Shown: positions 18,083-25,943 of the stretch, one piece after another
Layout: each line of letters begins with the position of its first letter
How positions within the stretch are numbered: position 1 is the first letter of the stretch
Origin: Listeria goaensis
GTDB lineage: Bacteria > Bacillota > Bacilli > Lactobacillales > Listeriaceae
Assembly: GCF_900186125.1 (NCBI RefSeq)
Contig: NZ_FYBQ01000001.1
Coordinates: forward strand, 248,001 to 312,000
Length of the DNA stretch: 64,000 nt
Direction of reading: 5' to 3'
Notes under the pieces: model-generated
Databases searched by the model: none
Told to the model about the DNA's origin: nothing
What the model saw: only the letters and a program-made list of their open reading frames with translations
Program-made: the position numbers and the translations under genes

Positions 18083-19297
18083 ATGGGTCTAGTCGTTTTA
18101 AAATTTGGTGGAACTTCGGTAAGTTCCGTTGCTAAAATTCAAAAAACAGCAGAACAGGCAATCCGTGAATCTGAAAAAGGGCATCAAGTTATTGTCGTCG
18201 TATCTGCTATGGGAAAATCTACAGATAAGCTGGTGCAAATGGCAGAAGAAATCTCCAAAACGCCTAGCAAACGCGAAATGGATATGTTGCTTTCAACAGG
18301 CGAACAAGTGACGATTGCACTTCTTTCCATCGCGCTTCAAGAAATGGGGCAGGAGGCTGTTTCCTTTACAGGCTGGCAAGCGGGTATTGAAACCGAAGAA
18401 GTGTATAGTAACGCCCGAATTTTAGACATCGAAAGAGAAAAAATTACAGCGGCACTTCAGGCGGGCAAAATTGTCATTGTTGCGGGCTTCCAAGGCGTGA
18501 CGCAAAGCGGAGAAATTACAACGCTTGGTCGCGGCGGCTCCGATACAACAGCGGTTGCCCTTGCAGCCGAATTTGCAGCCGAAAAATGTGCGATATGTAC
18601 AGATGTGGACGGCGTATATACAACTGATCCGAGGTTTATTAAAAAAGCAAAAAAACTGGCGCAATTAACGTATGATGAAATGTTGGAGCTTGCGAATTTA
18701 GGGGCCGGCGTTTTACATCCGCGTTCTGTGGAATATGCGAAGAATTTTAAAATCCCGCTTGAAGTGCGTTTAAGCCATGGGGTGGAAAATGGGACGATGA
18801 TTGAGGAGGAGATTTATGTGGAGAGTGCAAAAGTAGTTCGCGGCATCGCGTTTGAGGACCAAATTACGCGCGTGACGATTCATTGGAGCGAAAAAGAAAA
18901 TATGCGTGTCTCAAAAGTGTTTTCGGAACTTGCGAAAAATAATATTGACGTGGACATTATTATTCAAGGCATTACGGGACTTGGCCATGGCAATCTTTCC
19001 TTCACAATTAAATCGGTGGCGCTCTTAAACACGCTTGCTGTTCTTGAAAATAAAAAAGCAGAAATCCAATATGAAAAACTTGAATCTGAACAACATTTAG
19101 CCAAAGTTTCCATTGTTGGTTCTGGTATGGTATCGAACCCTGGTGTGGCGGCGCGGATGTTTGAGGCGCTCACTGAAAATGACGTAGCAATCAAAATGAT
19201 TAGCACGTCAGAGATTAAAGTTTCTACTGTCGTGCCAGATCGAAAAATGATTGAAGCAGCCCAAGTTTTGCATGATACCTTTGAATTAGGAGACTAG
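18083..19297 (+). CDS. lysC: Aspartokinase II (LysC), alpha subunit
   Basis: A 404-residue aspartate kinase, the first step of the aspartate pathway to lysine, diaminopimelate, threonine and methionine. The kinase domain begins with KFGGTSVSS (residues 6-14), and two C-terminal ACT domains (about 260-404) bind the feedback inhibitor. The length and layout match B. subtilis LysC (408 residues), a lysine-sensitive enzyme whose beta subunit is made from an internal start. That start is also visible here (separate entry). No lysine riboswitch precedes it: the gap to uvrC is 11 bases, so it is read from the uvrC transcript. It is followed by a strong terminator. Confidence 0.94.
   Translation: MGLVVLKFGGTSVSSVAKIQKTAEQAIRESEKGHQVIVVVSAMGKSTDKLVQMAEEISKTPSKREMDMLLSTGEQVTIALLSIALQEMGQEAVSFTGWQAGIETEEVYSNARILDIEREKITAALQAGKIVIVAGFQGVTQSGEITTLGRGGSDTTAVALAAEFAAEKCAICTDVDGVYTTDPRFIKKAKKLAQLTYDEMLELANLGAGVLHPRSVEYAKNFKIPLEVRLSHGVENGTMIEEEIYVESAKVVRGIAFEDQITRVTIHWSEKENMRVSKVFSELAKNNIDVDIIIQGITGLGHGNLSFTIKSVALLNTLAVLENKKAEIQYEKLESEQHLAKVSIVGSGMVSNPGVAARMFEALTENDVAIKMISTSEIKVSTVVPDRKMIEAAQVLHDTFELGD
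18818..19297 (+). CDS. Aspartokinase II beta subunit (internal start in lysC)
   Basis: An in-frame GTG at codon 246 of lysC is preceded by GAGGAGGA with 7 bases of spacing. This would yield a protein of about 159 residues consisting of the two ACT domains. In B. subtilis LysC, the beta subunit is produced the same way, from a start at about codon 246. The ribosome-binding site is what is seen; actual use is inferred by analogy. Confidence 0.7.
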   Translation: MESAKVVRGIAFEDQITRVTIHWSEKENMRVSKVFSELAKNNIDVDIIIQGITGLGHGNLSFTIKSVALLNTLAVLENKKAEIQYEKLESEQHLAKVSIVGSGMVSNPGVAARMFEALTENDVAIKMISTSEIKVSTVVPDRKMIEAAQVLHDTFELGD

Positions 19298-19314
19298 AAA
19301 GTGACTTTTTGTCG

Positions 19315-19353
19315 CACACCTTCAATCTATGGATTGAAGGTGTGTTTATTTTT
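19315..19353 (+). terminator. Terminator of uvrC-lysC
   Basis: The stem CACACCTTCAATC pairs with GATTGAAGGTGTG around a 4-base loop and is followed by TTTATTTTTG. Confidence 0.93.
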
Positions 19354-19378
19354 GCTATAAAACGGTAGACTTTCCCAA

Positions 19379-19407
19379 TTTAAAAACCCGCCTGAATGAG
19401 GCGGGTT
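19379..19407 (-). terminator. Terminator of lexA
   Basis: The stem AACCCGCCT / AGGCGGGTT has its T-run on the minus-strand side, 15 bases past the lexA stop. Confidence 0.88.
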
Positions 19408-19421
19408 AAAAGGTGTGACTA

Positions 19422-20036
19422 TTAACGAATATCACGGAATAAACCAATGACTTTCCCTAAAATCGATACTTGGTTTAAAATAATGGGTTCCATAGTGTCA
19501 TTTTCGGGTTGTAAGCGGAAATGATTCGCTTCTTTAAAGAAACGTTTACAAGTTGCTTCGTCTTCATCTGTCATTGCAACTACAATTTCTCCGTTTGTTG
19601 CATTACTTTGTTTTCGAACAATAACTTTGTCTCCGTCTAAGATGCCGGCATTAATCATGCTTTCACCATCAATTTCTAACATAAAAATATCTTTTTCACC
19701 GGCAGCCATGCTCTCAGGCAGCGGGAAGTATTCATCAATGTTTTCAATCGCAGTAATAGGCATTCCAGCCGTCACTTTCCCAATTAAGGGGATATTCACA
19801 ACAGCAGGAGTAGGAACATCATCTTCCATCGACAAGATTTCAATGGCACGAGGTTTTGTCGGGTCACGTCTAATAAGTCCTTTTGTTTCCAAACGAGCAA
19901 GATGGCCATGGACAGTTGAACTTGAAGCTAAACCTACAGCTTCGCCAATTTCACGAACAGAGGGCGGATAGCCTTTGTCCTTAACTTCAGATTTTATAAA
20001 TTCATATATATCTTGTTGTCGCTTTGATAATTTCAT
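19422..20036 (-). CDS. lexA: SOS repressor LexA
   Basis: A 204-residue repressor of the SOS regulon. The N-terminal winged HTH contains [21 protein letters not shown]. The C-terminal S24-type autoprotease has the cleavage site Ala90-Gly91 (VTAGMP), the nucleophile Ser126 in DGESM, and the general-base Lys164 in ATCKRF. Cleavage occurs on contact with RecA filaments. The start is the ATG after GGGGTGA; a GTG nine bases upstream lies within that site. It is divergent from yneA, and LexA boxes lie in the shared region, including one over its own promoter, so autorepression is expected. Confidence 0.97.
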   Translation of the reverse strand: MKLSKRQQDIYEFIKSEVKDKGYPPSVREIGEAVGLASSSTVHGHLARLETKGLIRRDPTKPRAIEILSMEDDVPTPAVVNIPLIGKVTAGMPITAIENIDEYFPLPESMAAGEKDIFMLEIDGESMINAGILDGDKVIVRKQSNATNGEIVVAMTDEDEATCKRFFKEANHFRLQPENDTMEPIILNQVSILGKVIGLFRDIR

Positions 20037-20073
20037 GGTTTTCACCCCGTTATTTTAATTAGTTGTTACCCAT

Positions 20074-20113
20074 AGTATAGCAAATGTTTTTTGGATATGC
20101 AAACAAAGGTTCG
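20074..20113 (-). promoter_or_regulatory. lexA promoter with LexA box
   Basis: Read on the minus strand: TTTGCA (20103-20098), an 18-base spacer and TATACT (20079-20074). A LexA box CGAAC-N4-GTTTG (20113-20100) overlaps the -35. The fit to the Gram-positive consensus CGAAC-N4-GTTYG is full in the half-sites. Confidence 0.8.
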
Positions 20114-20122
20114 ATTTTTTTG

Positions 20123-20175
20123 TTGACAAAAACGAACGAACGTTCTATAATAATGGAAAAGCGAACATATATTCC
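20123..20175 (+). promoter_or_regulatory. yneA promoter with two LexA boxes
   Basis: TTGACA (20123-20128), 17 bases and TATAAT (20146-20151) form a near-ideal sigma-A promoter. LexA box 1, CGAACGAACGTTCT (20133-20146), fills the spacer. Box 2, CGAACATATATTCC (20162-20175), lies at the expected start of transcription; its second half-site is weaker. Confidence 0.9.
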
Positions 20176-20191
20176 GTTGGAGGGGATTAAG

Positions 20192-20521
20192 ATGACTTTG
20201 AAATTATTTTGGGATAAATACTATATTGCGATTATCTTTGTTGTTGCTTCTGTACTTATGGGATTAACATTACTATTTTATGCGAGTGCAACAAATGAAA
20301 ATAAATATTCAACGATTGACGTAGCATCTGGAGATTCATTATGGGTTCTTGCGAATGAACATGCCGAAAAAGCGAACATGGATAAAATGACTTTTATTAA
20401 GTGGGTTGAAAAAGAAAATCATTTAAATAACAGCACATTAAAAGCGGGAGATGAAATTGTTATTCCGATTAAGAAAAATGAGATGAACCGCGACTCAACA
20501 ATTCAATTAGCAAATGAGTAA
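20192..20521 (+). CDS. yneA: SOS cell-division inhibitor YneA (LysM protein)
   Basis: A 109-residue protein with one N-terminal membrane helix (about 8-28) and an extracellular LysM domain (about 37-88, with SGDSLWVLANEH and LKAGDEIVIP). This is the architecture of YneA, which delays septation during the SOS response in Bacillus and Listeria. The start is the ATG after GGAGGGGAT; the longer upstream frame would run through the promoter and LexA boxes. Being divergent from lexA behind two LexA boxes fits tight DNA-damage control. Confidence 0.93.
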   Translation: MTLKLFWDKYYIAIIFVVASVLMGLTLLFYASATNENKYSTIDVASGDSLWVLANEHAEKANMDKMTFIKWVEKENHLNNSTLKAGDEIVIPIKKNEMNRDSTIQLANE

Positions 20522-20610
20522 TTTTGTACAGTAATACGTTTTAAATAAAGGGTACGAACTAAAAATATATTCAGCAGCAATCGGTCGCAACGAACTGGTT
20601 TTACATTTTA

Positions 20611-20619
20611 TGCTATAAT
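20611..20619 (+). promoter_or_regulatory. Extended -10 promoter of ynzC
   Basis: TGCTATAAT lies 34 bases before the ynzC start; no -35 is seen at the right distance. It suggests ynzC can be read without SOS induction. Confidence 0.5.
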
Positions 20620-20652
20620 AAAAGAAACACATTGATGAATAGGATGAAATTT

Positions 20653-20880
20653 ATGTTGGAAAAAGCTAAAATTAATCGAATTAATGAACTTTCTCGTAAG
20701 AAAAAATCAGAAGGCTTAACAGCTGATGAAAAAATAGAGCAAGAAGAATTGCGGAAAGAATATTTAAAATCATTTCGGACACATATGAAAGGAACCATTG
20801 AGAATACAACAATCTTAGATCCGAATGGAAAGGATATCACCCCTTCAAAGGTGAAACAAATGCGCAAAAAAAGAAAATAA
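20653..20880 (+). CDS. ynzC: YnzC family (DUF896) small protein
   Basis: A 75-residue, highly charged protein of the DUF896/UPF0291 family, predicted to be mostly helical with a basic tail (KVKQMRKKRK). Conserved landmarks are INRINEL, GLTADEKIEQEELRKEYLK and the FR...MKGTIENTTI segment. In B. subtilis it sits next to yneA/yneB in the SOS locus; its biochemical role is unknown. The start is the ATG giving MLEKAKINRINEL, with AGGAT upstream. It is followed by a hairpin terminator. Confidence 0.9.
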   Translation: MLEKAKINRINELSRKKKSEGLTADEKIEQEELRKEYLKSFRTHMKGTIENTTILDPNGKDITPSKVKQMRKKRK

Positions 20881-20892
20881 ATAGCTGAAATG

Positions 20893-20941
20893 AGCATAAA
20901 TGAACAAACGAACAAAAAGTTTGATCATTTATGCTTTTTTG
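20893..20941 (+). terminator. Terminator of ynzC
   Basis: The outer stem AGCATAAATGA / TCATTTATGCT is followed by a run of seven T. Confidence 0.88.
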
Positions 20942-20942
20942 G

Positions 20943-20971
20943 TTGTGTAATTTAAGTTTTAGGAATAAAAT
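20943..20971 (+). promoter_or_regulatory. Sigma-A promoter of tkt
   Basis: TTGTGT (20943-20948), 17 bases and TAAAAT (20966-20971), about 40 bases before the start codon. Confidence 0.65.
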
Positions 20972-21011
20972 GGAGGTAGTTAAAATTTTAAATTAAGAGA
21001 GGATGTTTCAT

Positions 21012-23009
21012 TTGTTCGATAAAACTGATCAATTAGCGATTAACACGATTCGCACACTTTCAATGGATGCCATTCAAAAAGCAAATTCAGGTCATCCAGG
21101 TTTACCTATGGGTGCAGCACCTATGGCGTATACATTATGGTCTAAAGTTTTAAATGCTAATCCAGCAAATTCACGCTGGTTTAACCGTGACCGTTTCGTA
21201 TTATCTGCTGGACATGGTTCTATGCTTTTATACAGTCTGCTTCATTTAAGTGGTTACAAATTAAGCCTCGATGATTTGAAAAACTTCCGCCAATGGGACA
21301 GCAAAACGCCTGGACACCCTGAATACCACCATACTGACGGTGTTGATGCTACTACAGGTCCACTTGGTCAAGGCATTGCGATGGCTGTTGGAATGGCTAT
21401 GGCAGAACGTCATTTAGAAGCAATGTACAATCGTGATACGTTTAAAGTTGTAGATCATTATACATATGCGTTATGTGGCGATGGTGACTTAATGGAAGGT
21501 GTTTCTGCCGAAGCAGCGAGTCTTGCTGGTCATCAACAACTAGGTCGTCTTATTGTGCTGTATGATTCAAATGATATTTCCTTAGACGGCGATTTAGATA
21601 AGTCGTTCTCTGAAAGTGTGAAAGCTCGCTTTGAAAGCTACGGATGGGAACATTTACTTGTGAAAGACGGCAATGATACAGCTGAAATTTTAGCGGCCAT
21701 TGAAAAAGCGAAACAAAATACATCGCAACCTACGATGATTGAAGTGAAAACTGTAATCGGTTTTGGTGCTCCTAATGCCGGCACTAGTAAAGTTCACGGC
21801 GCTCCTCTAGGCGCTGACGGTGTGAAAGCAGCAAAAGCAGCTTATGGCTGGGATTACGAAGAAGATTTTTATGTGCCGAATGAAGTTTATGAACGCTTTG
21901 GTAGCACAATCGCGAGCCGCGGAGCACAAGCTGAAAAAGCATGGTCTGATATGTTTGTTGCTTACAAAGAAAAATATCCAGAGCTTGCGAAACAATTGGA
22001 ATATAGCTTAGATGGCAAATTGCCAGAAGGATTTTCCGATAAATTACCAAAATATGAAGTTGGCGATAAAGCTCTTGCAAGTCGGGCGACAAGCGGTGAA
22101 GCTATTAATGTGCTTGCTGAAACATTGCCGCAATTATTTGGTGGCTCAGCTGACTTAGCTGGTTCAAATAATACGACGATTAAAACAGATGGTGAATTTA
22201 CAAAGGATACACCACAAGATCGCAATATTTGGTTTGGTGTTCGTGAATTTGCGATGGGAGCTGCTTTAAATGGTATGGCTCTTCATGAAGGCTTGAAGGT
22301 TTACGGCGGAACATTCTTCGTATTTTCGGATTATTTACGCGCATCCATTCGCCTTGCAGCTATCCAACATCTACCAGTAACCTACGTTTTAACTCATGAT
22401 AGTATTGCTGTTGGGGAAGATGGACCGACGCATGAACCCGTTGAACAATTAGCGTCGCTACGTGCAATGCCAGGTTTATCGATTCTTCGCCCAGCTGACG
22501 GGAACGAAGTGAATGTGGCTTGGAAATTAGCCGTAGAATCAACTAACAAACCACATGCGTTAGTGTTAACACGCCAAGGGTTGCCTGTACTTCCAAATAC
22601 GAGTGAAATTGCTGAAGAAGGCGTACGCAAAGGCGCTTACGTTCTGTCTAAAGCGAAAAAAGATGTGCCTGATGCGATTTTACTTGCAAGCGGATCTGAG
22701 GTGCACTTAGTTGTTCAAGCACAAGAAGAGCTAGCTAAAAAAGGCGTTGATGTTTCTGTCGTTTCAGTGCCATCATTTGACCTTTTTGAAACACAATCTG
22801 CTGACTATAAAGAAAGTGTCTTACCAAATGCTGTACGTAAACGTGTAGCCGTTGAAATGGGCGCGAGCTTTGGTTGGGAGAGATACACCGGGCTTGATGG
22901 TAAAGTCATTGGTATTGACAAATTTGGCGCTTCAGCACCAGGTGAAACGATTATTGAAAACTATGGTTTTACAGTCGAAAACATTGTAAAAACAGTCGAA
23001 AGTTTATAA
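21012..23009 (+). CDS. tkt: Transketolase
   Basis: A 665-residue thiamine diphosphate enzyme of the non-oxidative pentose phosphate pathway, moving two-carbon units between sugar phosphates. The ThDP-binding motif GDGDLMEG, the substrate loop [12 protein letters not shown] and the pyrimidine-domain segment [12 protein letters not shown] are all intact. I take the TTG at 21012 ([17 protein letters not shown]) as the start because AAGAGAGG ends 9 bases before it. The ATG at 21003 follows that site with no spacing. It has its own promoter and terminator and is a single-gene unit between ynzC and yneF. Confidence 0.95.
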   Translation: MFDKTDQLAINTIRTLSMDAIQKANSGHPGLPMGAAPMAYTLWSKVLNANPANSRWFNRDRFVLSAGHGSMLLYSLLHLSGYKLSLDDLKNFRQWDSKTPGHPEYHHTDGVDATTGPLGQGIAMAVGMAMAERHLEAMYNRDTFKVVDHYTYALCGDGDLMEGVSAEAASLAGHQQLGRLIVLYDSNDISLDGDLDKSFSESVKARFESYGWEHLLVKDGNDTAEILAAIEKAKQNTSQPTMIEVKTVIGFGAPNAGTSKVHGAPLGADGVKAAKAAYGWDYEEDFYVPNEVYERFGSTIASRGAQAEKAWSDMFVAYKEKYPELAKQLEYSLDGKLPEGFSDKLPKYEVGDKALASRATSGEAINVLAETLPQLFGGSADLAGSNNTTIKTDGEFTKDTPQDRNIWFGVREFAMGAALNGMALHEGLKVYGGTFFVFSDYLRASIRLAAIQHLPVTYVLTHDSIAVGEDGPTHEPVEQLASLRAMPGLSILRPADGNEVNVAWKLAVESTNKPHALVLTRQGLPVLPNTSEIAEEGVRKGAYVLSKAKKDVPDAILLASGSEVHLVVQAQEELAKKGVDVSVVSVPSFDLFETQSADYKESVLPNAVRKRVAVEMGASFGWERYTGLDGKVIGIDKFGASAPGETIIENYGFTVENIVKTVESL

Positions 23010-23014
23010 TTTTC

Positions 23015-23055
23015 AAGGCGGATATTCGTGATTTGAATGTCCGTCTTTTTCTTTT
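23015..23055 (+). terminator. Terminator of tkt
   Basis: AGGCGGATATTC pairs with GAATGTCCGTCT (G-T pairs allowed) and is followed by TTTTCTTTT. Confidence 0.75.
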
Positions 23056-23066
23056 GTAAAAAAGAG

Positions 23067-23095
23067 TTGTTTGTGAGGCGTAAATCAAGTACAAT
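23067..23095 (+). promoter_or_regulatory. Sigma-A promoter of yneF
   Basis: TTGTTT (23067-23072), 17 bases and TACAAT (23090-23095), 37 bases before the start. Confidence 0.65.
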
Positions 23096-23132
23096 AAAGA
23101 AGGTATATTCGTTCAAGGAGGAGAAAGAAACT

Positions 23133-23369
23133 ATGTGGATTTACATTCTTGTTGGTCTTGTATGCTTACTTGCAGGACTAGCTGGTGGCTTCTTTATCGC
23201 AAGACGCTACATGATGAGCTATTTGAAAAACAACCCGCCTATCAATGAGCAAATGCTCCAAATGATGATGGCGCAAATGGGACAAAAGCCGTCTCAAAAG
23301 AAAATCAATCAAATGATGAGCGCGATGAATAAACAAACAGAAAAAGAAACAGGGAAGAAGAAAAAATAA
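23133..23369 (+). CDS. yneF: UPF0154 membrane protein YneF
   Basis: A 78-residue protein with one N-terminal membrane helix (about 2-24, glycine-rich [13 protein letters not shown]) and a cytosolic tail. The tail carries the family motif [32 protein letters not shown] and a lysine-rich end. The function is unknown in all members. The start is the ATG after AAGGAGGAG; the longer upstream frame overlaps the promoter. Its position after tkt is conserved in Bacillales. Confidence 0.92.
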   Translation: MWIYILVGLVCLLAGLAGGFFIARRYMMSYLKNNPPINEQMLQMMMAQMGQKPSQKKINQMMSAMNKQTEKETGKKKK

Positions 23370-23459
23370 TTTTCTGTTAGCGAATTTCATTTTTTGAGAA
23401 TATAAAGATCGTCCTTTTGTTTAAAAGGGCGTTTTTATATGGGAAAAGGAGGAGAGAAT

Positions 23460-23891
23460 ATGGAACAGGCGAAGGCAGCATTAATTTTAGAGCGCAGTTT
23501 GTACCGGCTGGAATCAGAAGTAGAGCAAACTTTATCGGGCTATGTGACACCATTTTTAGGGGATAATTCGGGGAATCGGCTGAAAATTGGTTATGCGTTG
23601 CTATTTTCGACGCGGTTTCAGCATGACGCGAGGAAGAATGGTGTGATTCGGCTACTTTTAGATGAGGAGCTGGAACATGGTGCGGAAGCGAAGGTGCTTG
23701 CTCTTTTGGGGCGGCAGTTTGTGGTGGAAAATGCGGCGGATGAAGGGAGAATGGTACTTGCACAGCAAGCGATGGATCTCGTTTTCATTCCAGAGGATTT
23801 ATCCGGGTGTTCACTTCGTGAGCTGCATCGACTTGCGCTTGATTTACAGCTATTTGTTGTGGCGGAAAAGCTATATGACGAAAAATTTTGA
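23460..23891 (+). CDS. Unrecognised acidic cytosolic protein
   Basis: A 143-residue protein that I cannot assign to a family. It has no signal peptide or membrane segment, is rich in Leu, Glu and Ala and is probably all-helical. Noticeable stretches are a LERSLYRLESEVEQTL helix, GRQFVVENAADEG and a C-terminal LHRLALDLQLFVVAEKLYDEKF. The start is the ATG after AAAGGAGGAGAG; an ATG 21 bases upstream would place the ribosome-binding site inside the gene. It stands alone between yneF and the leader of the ABC exporter genes. It does not look like SirA, which lies near here in Bacillus. Confidence 0.75.
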   Translation: MEQAKAALILERSLYRLESEVEQTLSGYVTPFLGDNSGNRLKIGYALLFSTRFQHDARKNGVIRLLLDEELEHGAEAKVLALLGRQFVVENAADEGRMVLAQQAMDLVFIPEDLSGCSLRELHRLALDLQLFVVAEKLYDEKF

Positions 23892-23961
23892 AAAAAGGTG
23901 TTGTAATTTTTTTCAAGATATTGTAAAATGTAAGCGTTGCATAAAAAAATTTAAAGGAGGT

Positions 23962-24071
23962 ATGCGAGATGCGTAAATATGTAGGAAAATCATTATTGCT
24001 TAAAATTTCATTATTTGTGTCGCTCCGTACCGATTCTTTAAGTATAAAGGGGATTTATTGACCTCTCGCAT
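23962..24071 (+). other. Possible long-range RNA pairing around the leader peptide start
   Basis: ATGCGAGA at the leader peptide start (23962-23969) is complementary to TCTCGCAT just after its stop (24064-24071). Pairing would close the leader ORF in a loop and occlude its start. It could act as an alternative fold governed by ribosome position. Confidence 0.45.
23969..24061 (+). CDS. Leader peptide of the ABC multidrug exporter genes (BmrB-like)
   Basis: A 30-codon ORF starting MRKYVGKSLLLK and ending RTDSLSIKGIY, preceded by the strong ribosome-binding site AAAGGAGG at 8 bases. It lies 124 bases upstream of a BmrCD-type exporter, with an intrinsic terminator (24120-24152) between. In B. 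subtilis bmrB-bmrC-bmrD, translation of the BmrB leader controls read-through into the exporter genes when ribosomes are slowed by drugs. Position and parts match, although the peptide sequence is too short to compare. I infer the same type of ribosome-mediated attenuation. Confidence is good that the ORF is translated, moderate for the mechanism. Confidence 0.7.
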   Translation: MRKYVGKSLLLKISLFVSLRTDSLSIKGIY

Positions 24072-24119
24072 GCTTTGCTTTGTGCGCGGAAAATAGACGG
24101 CAAATAATACTTTTTAAGT

Positions 24120-24152
24120 AATAATGGGCAGAAGTGATGTCCATTATTTTTT
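24120..24152 (+). terminator. Attenuator hairpin before bmrC-type gene
   Basis: The stem ATAATGGGCA pairs with TGTCCATTAT (one G-T pair) around a 7-base loop, followed by six T. It stands between the leader peptide and the ABC gene, so it must be read through for exporter expression. Confidence 0.85.
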
Positions 24153-24185
24153 GTTGTCTAAAAAGGGAAAAGGAGGGGTTGCCAT

Positions 24186-25943
24186 GTGAAGATTTTTAAG
24201 GATTTAGGCTGGTTTTTTAAAGAACGAAAAAAGCAGTATACTTTTGGGGTTTCGATTTTATTCATCATTGCGCTTTTGCAGCTTATACCGCCGTTTGTCA
24301 TAGGGAAAGTTGTTGATGCGATAGCGGATTCGACTTTGACAAAAGAGACGTTAATAAAATGGATTGTGATTTTGATTGTTGTTGCGGTTTTGACTTATCT
24401 CGGACGTTACGTTTGGCGCTTGATGATTTTTGGTTCGGATAATAAATTGCAACGAACTTTGCGTTTACGGTTATTTGAACATTTGACGAAGATGTCACCG
24501 TTTTTCTTTCAGAGGTACCGGACTGGCGATTTAATGGCGCATGCGACAAACGACATTGCAGCCGTTCAACAAGTTGCTGGCATTGGGGTGCTGACACTTG
24601 CCGATTCATTTTTAACAGGTAGCACGGTTATTTTAATGATGGCGATTAGTATTGATTGGCGGTTGACGCTCATTGCGCTCATTCCAATGCCGATTATGAT
24701 TTTTGGGTCATCGATTTTAGGGAAAAAACTACATGAACGCTTTCACGGCGCACAAAGAGCTTTCTCAAAACTAAATGATAAGACACAGGAGAGTATTTCA
24801 GGCATTAAAGTGACACGCACGTTTGGACAGGAAAAAGAAGATATTGCGGATTTTGCCAAACAAACGAGTGCTGTCGTGAAGAAGAACGTTGCCGTAGCGC
24901 GCGTCGATGCCATGTTTGACCCGATGATTTCGATTGTTGTAAGCATTTCTTTTGTGCTCGCAATAGGATTTGGTTCGAAATTTGTCATTGAAGGTTCGCT
25001 CACAATTGGGCAAGTCATTGCGTTTGTCAATTACTTATTTCTACTCATTTGGCCAATGCTCGCATTTGGGTTTTTGTACAACATTATTCAACGCGGAAGT
25101 GCCTCATATGACCGCATCACCAAACTTTTAAACGAAAGAGAAGATATTGTCGACCACGAAGACGCGCGCGCAGAAACGCCTAGCGGAGCTCTCGCCACTC
25201 ATATCAGCCGATTTTCTTATCCGGATGAAAAAGAGCCAGTGTTGGAAAATATTGACTTCACGATAAATGCAGGTGAAAAACTGGGAATTGTTGGGCGAAC
25301 AGGTTCAGGGAAGACGACGCTTTTAAAACTTTTGCTTCGCGAATACGATGACTATGCAGGCACGATTTCGTTCGGCGGAGTCAAAATCCAAGATTATCAG
25401 ACAAATGCGCTTCGGAAAGCAATTGGCTATGTGCCGCAAGATCAGTTTTTGTTTTCGACGACTGTTTTAGATAATATTCGCTTTGGGGTGCCAGAAGCGG
25501 CGCCTGAAGATGTGAGGAAGATTGCGAAAACCGTGGCGGTGCATGATGATATTGAAGGTTTTGCAGATGGGTATCAAACGGTTGTGGGCGAACGTGGTGT
25601 GTCGCTTTCGGGTGGTCAAAAACAACGCCTTGCGATTGCGCGTGCTTTAATTATGGATCCGGAATTGCTCATTTTAGATGATGCGTTATCGGCAGTTGAT
25701 GCCAAGACGGAAGAGCGCATCTTGGAAAACTTAAAGGCGAGCCGAGCGGATAAAACGACCATCATTAGTGCGCATCGCCTGAGTTCCGTCGAACATGCCA
25801 ACCTCATTATCGTCATGGATAACGGGCGGGTCATTGAACGTGGCACACACCAAGAATTGCTTAGAGAAAATGGTTGGTATGCGGAGATATACCGGGAGCA
25901 ACAATTAGCGGAACATTTGAAAGGTGGTGGGGAACGTGAATGA
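24186..25943 (+). CDS. bmrC: Heterodimeric ABC multidrug exporter subunit, degenerate-site half (BmrC-like)
   Basis: A 585-residue type I ABC exporter half: six membrane helices (about 15-310) and an ATPase domain. Walker A GRTGSGKTT is near 368, the Q-loop is YVPQDQ, and the signature LSGGQ is near 474. Walker B is LLILDD, with Asp where the catalytic Glu should be, so its own ATP site is of the degenerate kind. The length equals B. subtilis BmrC (YheI). The start is GTG after AGGAGGGG; an ATG two bases earlier is stopped at once by TGA. The next gene overlaps it and encodes the complementary half. Expression is probably gated by the leader peptide and attenuator upstream. It acts in the plasma membrane, probably extruding drugs. 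Confidence 0.88.
   Translation: MKIFKDLGWFFKERKKQYTFGVSILFIIALLQLIPPFVIGKVVDAIADSTLTKETLIKWIVILIVVAVLTYLGRYVWRLMIFGSDNKLQRTLRLRLFEHLTKMSPFFFQRYRTGDLMAHATNDIAAVQQVAGIGVLTLADSFLTGSTVILMMAISIDWRLTLIALIPMPIMIFGSSILGKKLHERFHGAQRAFSKLNDKTQESISGIKVTRTFGQEKEDIADFAKQTSAVVKKNVAVARVDAMFDPMISIVVSISFVLAIGFGSKFVIEGSLTIGQVIAFVNYLFLLIWPMLAFGFLYNIIQRGSASYDRITKLLNEREDIVDHEDARAETPSGALATHISRFSYPDEKEPVLENIDFTINAGEKLGIVGRTGSGKTTLLKLLLREYDDYAGTISFGGVKIQDYQTNALRKAIGYVPQDQFLFSTTVLDNIRFGVPEAAPEDVRKIAKTVAVHDDIEGFADGYQTVVGERGVSLSGGQKQRLAIARALIMDPELLILDDALSAVDAKTEERILENLKASRADKTTIISAHRLSSVEHANLIIVMDNGRVIERGTHQELLRENGWYAEIYREQQLAEHLKGGGERE

Noticed and set aside
18060-18083. Lysine riboswitch before lysC
   Set aside because: The gap to uvrC is only 11 bases, so no such leader can exist there.
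20522-20652. A serine-recombinase-like yneB gene as in Bacillus between yneA and ynzC
   Set aside because: The gap is 131 bases with only a promoter-like -10; no coding frame is present.
23962-23976. A 4-codon ORF starting at the first ATG of the drug-exporter leader
   Set aside because: It lies one base from the ribosome-binding site, too near for initiation; the ATG at 23969 is properly spaced.
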